A DNA stretch of 64,000 bases from Podospora pseudocomata (lineage: Eukaryota > Ascomycota > Sordariomycetes > Sordariales > Podosporaceae), in assembly GCF_035222375.1 (NCBI RefSeq), contig NW_026946363.1, positions 4,402,001 to 4,466,000 of the forward strand, read 5' to 3'. The position numbers and the translations under genes are program-made. Below the pieces are notes generated by a model. The model had not been told where the DNA came from. It saw only the letters and a program-made list of their open reading frames with translations, and searched no databases. Shown here piece by piece: positions 55,701-64,000 of the stretch; position 1 is the first letter of the stretch; every line of letters begins with the position of its first letter.

Positions 55701-55956
55701 AGGTTCGAACTCCAGGTGGGCTAACGTGCGACTAAATAAGTATTATGCTGCATACACCTCCGTTGAAGAGATCCTGAACAAGCTGTCCAATATAGTGCTT
55801 CATCTTTGGTCGCTTGGACCTGGACTGTGAGTATCCAAGAAAGCCCTGTCTTGTCTTGATACGCAATCCAGGGCATGTAGCAAGCAATCAACGGAGTGAA
55901 TGCACCCGCATTCTCGAGCAGATATCTCCATTGCCATCGCCGTGGTCTACTGCTGC
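52730..55956. other. long intergenic region between convergent genes, no supported gene
   Basis: About 3.2 kb. A 198-codon minus-strand frame (55080-55676) contains one hydrophobic segment but no domain, and lies where the 3' untranslated region of the neighbouring minus-strand gene should be. C/A-rich and T-rich low-complexity stretches run through 54100-54900. At 55683-55722 a tRNA-like A-box/B-box pair is too close together to form a tRNA. Confidence 0.5.
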
Positions 55957-58900
55957 TCAGCCACCCTTGCGGTCGGCCTCATTTTTAGGCAGTTGCTCGC
56001 TTTGCGCAACGCCGTTGGTCCCATTCTTCAGGTCCGACAAACCCTTCTTGCGCGGCTTGGATTTCTGCCAGCTGTTGAAGCTATCAGACGGGCTTTTGGC
56101 AGAACGTGGATTGCCAGATTCCCTTGAGCTTCCATGGGCACGGTGCTCCAAAACAGGCGATCGGTTCGAACTGTCGTGCTGCTTGGCGGAGGGTCCTGTC
56201 GGCGGCGTCTTTTGCGTCCCCGAACGAACGTCCCGATGTCCTCTAGGCGACTGAGCGACAACTGGTGGACCAAAACTCCGCAGGACGGTTGGGGACGGTG
56301 TCCGATGCTCGTAAACTGGCGAGAGGTGAGGCATGTCTTGAGCAACCGAGTACTCGTTAGTAGCTAGATCCAGTGGCGCAAGTTGGCGGTTGTTCAAGCG
56401 TGCCAAGCCCAGAATGTTGTTGGGGTCGTAGCCCATATGCGGGTAGTAGAGGTGAGTAGGAACAGCGGCCATGGTGACCCGCTGTTGAAACGACGCATCG
56501 TGGTGGTTCATGGTCGATGAAGGGGACCTGTTTGCTGTTGAGCCGTTGACAATGACAGGCCGATCAGGCACGGTGAGTGACACGGGCTCCGAAGAAGTGG
56601 TGGAATAAGAAACCGACTGGTCGTTCCACGAACTGTTGGCACTGGTGCCTTGTTGGATATAGAGCGGGTTGCTATGGTGGATGTCCTCTGTGATCGTAGT
56701 CTCAACGCCAAGCGGCGAACGGTTGGAAGTTGATGCTTGAGCCAGCTTGGGCACTGAACCATTCACCACAAGCGGTTTTGCAGACAGCTGTCCGTTGGTC
56801 TGCGCAAATGGTGCCGATGGGAGTGGCGCCGACATACCGGCAGAGATAGTCCGGGCATGCCCGAGAGGCGATGGTGATCGCGATGTACGCTTCATCCTCC
56901 GATCCAGTACAGCCTGGGGTCCTTGGTCCGTGGACAATCGACGACGACCCTGGCTGCTCTGGTTCAGCGTGTTAAACACTGGTGTCCCACTTGGAAACGC
57001 ATTAGCCTTGCGATTGGGACTAGCATGACCGTTGGGATAATGCCCCGCATAACGGGCGCCGTCGTCTTCTGGAGCATCGGCCACAACCTTGGGCTCTTCG
57101 TAGTCGGTTTCGGATAGCTCATCTGGGGTGTAATTGGACACCGGGACACCATTGACCTGTCGTGGGGGTATAGAGGACACGCCGTTTTGTGCTTGGCTTG
57201 CGGTGTACGCAGCCGCTGCCGACATGGCCTGCTGAACCGTGATCGAGCCTCTCGAAGCTGGCTGGGACTGCGACCTAAGGGCACCGCCAGAGGAGACACC
57301 CGTCTCACGAAGGTTTCTCCTGAATTCTGGCATTCCATTGGAGGTGGTGGCCGCCGATGTCTGCGAAGCAGGGGACGAAGGGTATGTGGTGAAGCCCGGG
57401 TGGAAATAGGCCGGGGGCTGCATCGGAAAGCCGTACCCGTACATCAGATCTGGGCGGATTGGAGCTGTTAATGGCGGGTTGTCAAAAGAATTTGTCCGGG
57501 ATCTGTCTGAGCCTGAGCCACCCTGCATTCGCTGGGCGTGTGCAAGAGCCTGTTGCTGGTTGATCTGCTGGGCATGGGTGTACAACTGGAATCTCAGGTT
57601 TTGATCGTGTTGTGCAAGCGCATTTAGCGAGGTTTGCAGGAGCTCCTGAGGAACACCAATCTGCGGGTTTTGAGCCTGATACCAAACCAATTCCTGCGGG
57701 TTCATCGTCGTAGGCATGCCAGCCTGCGCAAAAGGCATGCTCTGCTCGTAGCCCTGATGGTTGGAACCGCGGCGGTTACCCTGGTTACCGTTGCGTTGAT
57801 AGTTGTTCCTCTGGCTTCGATTGTTGAAATTGTTGCGCTGCTGCGGCCTGGATTGCTGCTGTGAGGCACTCCTAAGAAGCACGGGCCGTGGAGGCGCCGA
57901 TGGCTTTTCCCATCTTCTTTCTTCCTCCTTGGGGTATACGTACTGCTCCCAACACTCAGCAAACTTGCCCTCGGCAAGGAGATCAAAAGCCCTCCTCAGT
58001 TCGAGATGAAGACCACGGAACGAGGTGTCATCGGCCGTGTTACCCAGGTTTCGTATTATGTTGAACGGCTCCTCGATGCACAGAGTGTTGTTGGTGCCGA
58101 TGTGCCATTTCTTTTCCGTCTTGGTCAACAGCTTGCCGACTCGTATTGACAATGCAAACTTGTCATAATCAAACTCGTATGCGTAGAACCGGAAGAATTG
58201 GAACAGAAGGGCTGCCAAGCTCTCCTTGTTCTTGGCACCGAATCCCGTCAGCTTTGGAACATCGTCGGCGAACTCGCTTCGAGTGCCGTCGCTCTTGAGA
58301 AGCTTCTCCTTCTGTCGTTGATGGAGCGCTGGCAATACCGGTGGGTCTCGGAGTTGGAGAAACGCGATGATCATGCATATCCAGGTATACGAGCTCAAAG
58401 TTCCGCCAAATGCCGCGTCATTGATGATTCGCCTCCGGGTCCAGTGCTTGATGATCATGGCCAAAGGTCGCACTCTTTCGTCGATACTCACATACGTCCG
58501 CACCATACGTGTATTCTCCAGAGCCAGAGTATTGTTGACGTTCATGTCGCAAGCCAGTTTGAGCTCGGGATCCCAGATCTTGACGATTGGCACCTTGGCC
58601 GCAGAGATACAGACCACGTCTTGCATTCCATGTCTGTCGAGGAGGTCCGCTATTAGGCAAACATGCTCCAGTCCTTTCCATGGTGTTGTAATGCAGATAT
58701 CAACTGTAAATGTCTTGTCAGAAACCCAGTTCGCGCCGGTCAGGGGGCCCAGGGATACTCACCATCAGAATCATCAGAGCACAACAGGTTGCCCGACGAG
58801 CCAAACAGATGCACCTTGATATCATGGCCAGGCCACTCGTCGTTGAACAGCTTCTCCAGCTTGTTGACCAGCTTTTGCCGCTTTGTTTCCACCTCTTGTG

Positions 58901-59768
58901 TTGGTAATAGCACCCTGAACAGATCGTTCATTTCTGTCTCCAGACTCTTCTCGTTTTCCTCAGATAACCGACTTGGTATCCTTTCGAGGTCGCCCTTTTC
59001 TAACCTATCGGTCCCCAGGTTGTACGGCATGCGCCGCCGTGAGTGGGGAATGGCAGTCTCAAAACGGCACCCACCTAACCTAGGGGGGAGCGGCCGTAAT
59101 GACGGGACATTTCCGTTGGTCTCTGAGTAAGCGGACCGTGGGGAATGGTTTTGTGTGGCATTTGGTGATGGTTCACGGGACTCGAACGAGAACTTGCGGG
59201 CGTGCTGATGTGGCGTTGAAGGTACCGAACTCGACTGAGCTGGGTGCGCAGTGCCATTCTGGCCCGCAGGCGGTGGTGGACGCACCGGTACACCGTTGCT
59301 GGTGGGCTGTTCTGAAGGCTTCTTGACTGGCATTTTGGATGTCTGATCCTTCCCTGATGTTATAAGCGCGCGGTCGGCGTTGTCTGAAGGCTTTGCTGGT
59401 CTGCTCCCATGACCGGTCTGGGCACCAGTTTTGATGTGGGTGTTGTCCTTGTTCGACACCTTGGAAGATGATCTCGACCTTGTAGTTGTCTTGGTCGATG
59501 GAGACGAGAGCACCGTAGGAAGCGGGGGAGCTTGCAACCCACCACCACCACCACCCCGACCACTCGAGAGAAGTCTGTTATACTGGAGCAGCTTGCCCTG
59601 ATAGGCCTGTTGTTGAGACAGGATGGGCAGAATGTCGGCGTAGTACGGTGAGTATTCGGGCGTTGCGGCCGTGTTTAACCGGGGGGTTGTTAGGTTTGGC
59701 CCAACACCCGGCCACGGATGGGTCTGGTAAAGATGTTTAGTTTCAGCCGCGGTGGGCTGGCCGTCCAT
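55957..59768 (-). CDS. Cid1-type non-canonical poly(A)/poly(U) polymerase
   Basis: Two exons on the minus strand, 59768-58763 and 58703-55957, intron 59 bases; 1250 residues. The exon junction runs through the catalytic centre: LFGSSGNLLCSDDSD-VDICIT, giving catalytic Asp335 and Asp337 with a third at Asp388 (LKLACDMNV), the nucleotidyltransferase triad. YVSIDERVRPLAMIIKHW, LSSYTWICMIIAFLQ and the PAP-associated domain (ALLFQFFRFYAYEFDY, CIEEPFNIIRNLG) follow. About 330 disordered residues precede the core and about 650 follow, Asn/Gln/Arg-rich at first (RNNFNNRSQRNNYQRNGN) and Ser/Pro-rich later. Such enzymes add A or U tails to RNA and mark it for turnover or small-RNA pathways. A Cid1/Cid13-like cytoplasmic role is more likely than TRAMP-type Trf4, because the long tail and core sequence fit the former. 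Confidence 0.9.
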
Positions 59769-62700
59769 TAAGCTTGAACTCTGCAGAACGACAAGCGAAA
59801 CAGTTCAGGTGCTGCGAAGCCGAAAAGGATCGGTCGAGGAGGTACTTCGCTTGGAGAACCCAGAAGCCGATTGCCTTGGACTGCTGCTATGTACGCTACC
59901 GGTAGCGATGCTAAGAGTGACAGACTAAAAGCAGTTGAAAGTCGTAACCTGATTGAGGTTGAGGAGATCGATTGAGGGCGTAGCAGCACGCTTGGTGATG
60001 ACAGCTGTCGGCCCTGTTTGGCTTGTTTTTCCTGTCTGGTAAAAAGACTCCAAGTCTTCCCTGCAAGCTAATGCCACGGAGAGCTGTCTCTTGGGTTGCC
60101 AAACTGCCGTTGGTTGTCGAGAACCAGCAGGTTCAGTGGTCGCGGTCCGAGTCCCAGAGGCACAAAGAGTGCAAATGGCAGAAAACCCGCTACACCCGGG
60201 ATGTGGGTATTATGACCGATCGAAGAGCGATTTCTGTGGCGACAGACCCGTGTCGGCAATTTCCCAATAACAAAACGCAAACTTGGATATGGACGGCTGC
60301 GGTTTGCCCCGGCTTCCTGCTTGTCACAACTTTCTTTGGCTCGTCAACCAGCCTCGCGCAACCGAGGTCGCTGTGGAAGAATCGGTGAGCGGCAGCAGGT
60401 AGGATGACGCAAATGAGTGCTCGGTGAAGGGGAGCAGATTCGCAGGATCCGTGAAAGCCAAGCGGGCAGAGAAAGTAAGTCGACCGTTAACTGATCGCAA
60501 ACTAAGAACGAGTCGTAGACGGATCGTGTCGAGAGGGTAGGCAGGTTCTCAAACGGGGTGTGTTAACCGCGAGCGACGGCGAAAGAGTGCACGGTTGGCA
60601 TGGAAGGAATAACGCGCGAGGTTGGCTAAAGAACGCGAGACATGCGGTGTCTGCTGGGTGTCGGTCGGAGCAGAGAAACCACAAAAAAGAACAAATAATA
60701 CAAGGGAAATCAGACCGTGGTGATACTGGGGGCGTGACCGACCGGGCGAACGCGTGACGGGCGTCGACTTGGTTTTTGCTGTGACAGCGGGAGAGGCAGG
60801 TTGGAAAGAGCCGGTGAGCCCTGGAAAAGGAGAACGGGACTGATGATGTATGCTGTAGTATGGTGGGGACTTGTGCCAGCGTCGAGCTGGAAGCGCAAGG
60901 CGAGTCTCGAGGTCAGGGGAGGGTGTGTCGAGAAAAAGTGTAGTAGAGAGGGAGACTGGTCGAAGTTGGATTTAGAATCGCAGTCGGCTCGCTTCCATTG
61001 AGAGAAAGATGCGGCCCTACCTTGGGTGGATAGCGAGGTGTGTAGTTGCGGGAAACCTGGGTGCAGGTGGTTGCTTTGCTTTCCAGCAGCAGCGGAGCGG
61101 CCAGCAGTGAGAGAGCAAGTGCCACACACAACCGACAGGGGCCCAAGGCTAACAAAAAGGAGCACATCCAATATTAAGCCAGGCGACTCCTTACTCCACC
61201 AGCCCGCACCTCTCAGCCAGTCAGAACTCGTCTCTCTGCCAGAAGTGTGCCCGCCCCCGCTAAAACAGAATGCGATCGAGCACCCTCTACCCAGTGTGAG
61301 AGCGTCTATTCTATACCTACCTTGAGGTCAGGTAGATAGATACTCAAACTCCAGAGAGCGGGCACCCGGCAGCTATGACCTAGGAAGTAGTCTCAACTCT
61401 GTCGCTCACCATCGCCCACCATGACCAGCACCAATGGGCAACGGTTGTTCCTCAATTGAAAGAGAACAGAGAGTGGGGGAGCCAGGGAGCGCAGCCCGGC
61501 CCCGGGCTTACCGTACCGGCGACTCAGGCGCCCCCCTTGGCTTGTGCTTTGTTCCCAACGCCTCAGACGGAATTCTTTACTCTCGTTTTCCGCTCACCTA
61601 GTCGCTTTCTTTGGGGCAAGGCAATGCAATGCAACGCAGAAAGCCGAAAGTGCAGAGAGAGGTGCCCTGCCCAGAGAGGTGCCCAGAGAGGTGCCCGGAA
61701 AGTGTTCGTCCTGTGCTTGGCGGGGTACATTGGACTTGCCCTCCACGGGTGGGTGTTGGTCGGTGGATGATCTCACTGCAGATGCCAGTCTGGCTGGCAG
61801 TAGCACACATCAGCAGCATCTTACCTTACCTTACCTTACAGATGCCGCTTTGGATCATCACCACTGCCACTATCTGCCCATTCCTTCCCCAAACGGACAT
61901 CTTCAAGAGTCAGTCCTTCGCTACAAGCCCAAGGGTCCTTGCCAGCAGTTCCAGGTAGAACCTCGGGCTGGATGTCTCAGCATCCGGGACCACACAGACA
62001 GTAGTTTCGTTTTATGCCCACCTGTGGATTTTTTCATCTCAACTTCCGTCACAAGTACCCATAAGTTTCACAGCATGATGCATTTGAACCTGGCATCTAG
62101 GAAAACCTTTTCGTCGAGTCCAGCCCTGCGATCTTGCAGCAGGTTTTTTCCACCCCAGGTTGTCGCTCCTGCTCCTGTCGTCCCAAGCCAGAGACCGCCA
62201 ATGCCGTCACTGTCAGTCTATCCTACGCTCGTGACAGCTGTGATGCTCAGTCCAACATGCATTTATGATGGTCAGCGCCCCAGCTGAGCCGCAGAGGAGA
62301 ATACGGCACCCAGGAACCTGGTCCTTTTCCCCGGATTCTCGGGCTCGGATCAGTCATCACCCAGAGAAACAGCCACAGATTTGCACGACGGGAGATGTAT
62401 GGACCATTATGGTACGACTTGGGGTTCAAGGACAAGCCAGGCACCAGGCATCCCCCAGGCCCCAGGTATCTGGGTCCAACGCTCCCGGTGGCCGGTGGCA
62501 GAGCCATCTACCTACAGGGAAGACGGTTCCATTATCATGCTCATCAAGTCACCGGACCCGATTAGGATCTCGGCCGGTGAAGAATCACTAGGCGGTGCAC
62601 GACGGATACGCGAGGGCCGTATACAGAACCGCAACCTCAATTCGCCGGCCCCTTCGAGAGCCGCACAGTACGCCCAAAAGTGAAGGGCATTCAATCCCAC

Positions 62701-64000
62701 AGCTGGTGCTTCCTAATCGCCAGCTTCTAGGACAGTGTGGCTTACTTGTGATGCAGGACAATGTCACCTTGGCCGAAGGCTGTTGCTCGCAGAGCCGGTC
62801 ATCTGAAGTTTTGCTTGGACTGGCTGCTGATGTCCGGACATTGATGACACCTAGCCGCACCATCTTTGGATGAGCCACCTCAGTCAAACCCCTCCTGCAA
62901 GGCACCGCACACCATCGGAACTCCTTCTTCCCATTGCTTACCTACTCCGCAGCTACTCGCTGGATATTCGAGGGCAACTGTGGAAATGCTGACAACTAAG
63001 CAGCAGTATAGGCATAAACTTCTCTGGCAAAGCGCTGGTTAACCACCGTCATTGTTTGACCATGTTTGCGATCTTACTTCCGGGACTGACACGGTTTGCT
63101 TTGATCGTACGGTCATGCTCTCATGCTCATCTATACAGCCAAATTTCCAACAGCCCGGCCACACCACACTGTCCCACCAAGTGTATTTGAATGGGTCGCC
63201 TCTCTTCGAGTTCGCAAAACTACTGCAGCTCTATAGTTTCAGTGTCTTTTTTCGGCTCTCTGGCGTGTGATTTCTTCCGGGTCGTAGCATCATCGCCCAT
63301 GCGGCTGGGCTAGCGTCAAGCCACCCGCTGAGCTTCTTCATCGGATCCCGACTCGGAGGACGGAGGTTGGGGATGGAGATGTGCTTCTTTGGAATCTCGG
63401 AGGCCGCTGTTCCCTCAGCAATGGCACTGTTCCCCACATTGATTTGTTTCTCTTGCTATCCTCTCTTGCGTACTTAAGTCTCAATTTGCGAAAGTTTGTC
63501 CAGTTGCTGGAAACTAGTTGTCCCGCCGTCACTTAACTGGATCTCCCGCTTCGAAGGTCCTGGAAAGCATAGCGTGCTTCTTACAAGTGCTGGTGATCAA
63601 GACTGCTGAGAGCGTATCGGTTCGTCTTTTAATTAGCCTGGAGGCCGTTTTTTCTTTTATTTAACTTAAACAAGGTTGCGCGTCCCCCTTTGGCTTGGGT
63701 CCTGGAACACTATTCGTAGCTCAAAGCAACTGCAGGTCCCCCAGCGGGAACACGCGAACCAAAGCCGATGTACCGAGAGTTGCGTGGAATTCGTTGACCA
63801 ATATGGGCATGGCAATCTAAACGCTGGGCAATGCTATGTCTATGTAGTGCGGTGGTTTCTATTTCTAGCCGCTTCTTTTCCTTCTCTCTCGGGGTCTGGG
63901 AGGCTATGGTATGTTCCTTGCAGGGGAAAATTCTTGTCAGATAGAGAAATACAACATCACTGGCATCATGCTATGGTTTGTTGAACATACGCACGGGCAT
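59769..64000. other. long region without a supported gene
   Basis: About 4.2 kb to the window edge. The first part should hold the promoter and leader of the Cid1-type gene. Minor repeats: an AGAGAGGTGCCC-like unit repeated three times at about 61655-61695, and CTTAC repeated at about 61822-61840. All open frames are short, overlap one another and show no domain. I see no RNA gene. Confidence 0.45.
61655..61695 (+). repeat. short direct repeat, AGAGAGGTGCCC-like, three copies
   Basis: The unit AGAGAGGTGCCC (with small variations and a spacer in the first copy) recurs three times in succession, a minor minisatellite. Confidence 0.6.

Noticed and set aside
55683-55722. TGGTCTAATC...GGTTCGAACTCC resembling a tRNA
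   Set aside because: Only about ten bases separate the two boxes, leaving no anticodon arm, and the T stem does not pair.
1-64000. biosynthetic gene cluster, 5S rRNA, complete transposon or viral element
   Set aside because: No polyketide, peptide synthetase or terpene core gene, no 5S-like sequence, and no transposase, reverse transcriptase or capsid-like frame was seen.

Overview
The window looks like nuclear DNA of a filamentous ascomycete, most likely Sordariomycetes and plausibly Sordariales. The reasons are short introns (48-76 nt) with GT...AG ends and CTAAC/CTGAC-type branch points, gene spacing of 1-3 kb, intron-containing nuclear tRNA genes, an AT-rich repeat relic of the kind left by repeat-induced point mutation, and typical fungal proteins. 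No rRNA, CRISPR or bacterial feature was seen. The species cannot be named from sequence alone.

Layout, left to right. 1-5 kb: the 3' tail of a truncated gene, then a gene-poor stretch with a 94-bp MITE-like inverted repeat, an AT-rich relic and a degenerate short repeat. 4.4-15.2 kb: a Cys-rich C-terminal protein, a small secreted Cys protein, a ferric-reductase-like metalloreductase with an inverted pair of iron-regulator GATA motifs, a Gly/Thr-rich small protein, a secreted protein with an acidic stretch and a double-psi beta-barrel, a small conserved-looking protein, tRNA-Pro(AGG), and a secreted Gly/Ala-rich protein. 17.7-28 kb: a Ser/Thr-rich single-pass membrane protein, an omega-type glutathione transferase, an HST2-type sirtuin, a seven-span membrane protein, and a ULD-type signalling-like protein. 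28.6-31.6 kb: a decayed NACHT (NLR-type) gene, two AP-1/Gcn4-type motifs and a tRNA-like sequence.

31.7-45 kb: a disordered protein, an MFS transporter with a very long tail, a proline-rich protein, two Nudix hydrolases placed tail to tail around an intron-bearing tRNA-Ala(UGC), and a second MFS transporter. 45.8-59.8 kb: a 1004-residue disordered protein, a MetX-family acetyltransferase of the CysA (serine O-acetyltransferase) type, an acidic-linker protein, and a 1250-residue Cid1-type nucleotidyltransferase. 59.8-64 kb: no gene that I can support.

Functionally this is an ordinary mixed chromosome segment, not a biosynthetic cluster. Small themes are visible: secreted/surface proteins on the left, NAD/ADP-ribose metabolism (sirtuin and Nudix enzymes), and fungal innate-immunity-like genes (ULD protein next to the NACHT relic). 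Exon ends were read by eye from splice consensus and reading-frame continuity; no transcript or database support was available.
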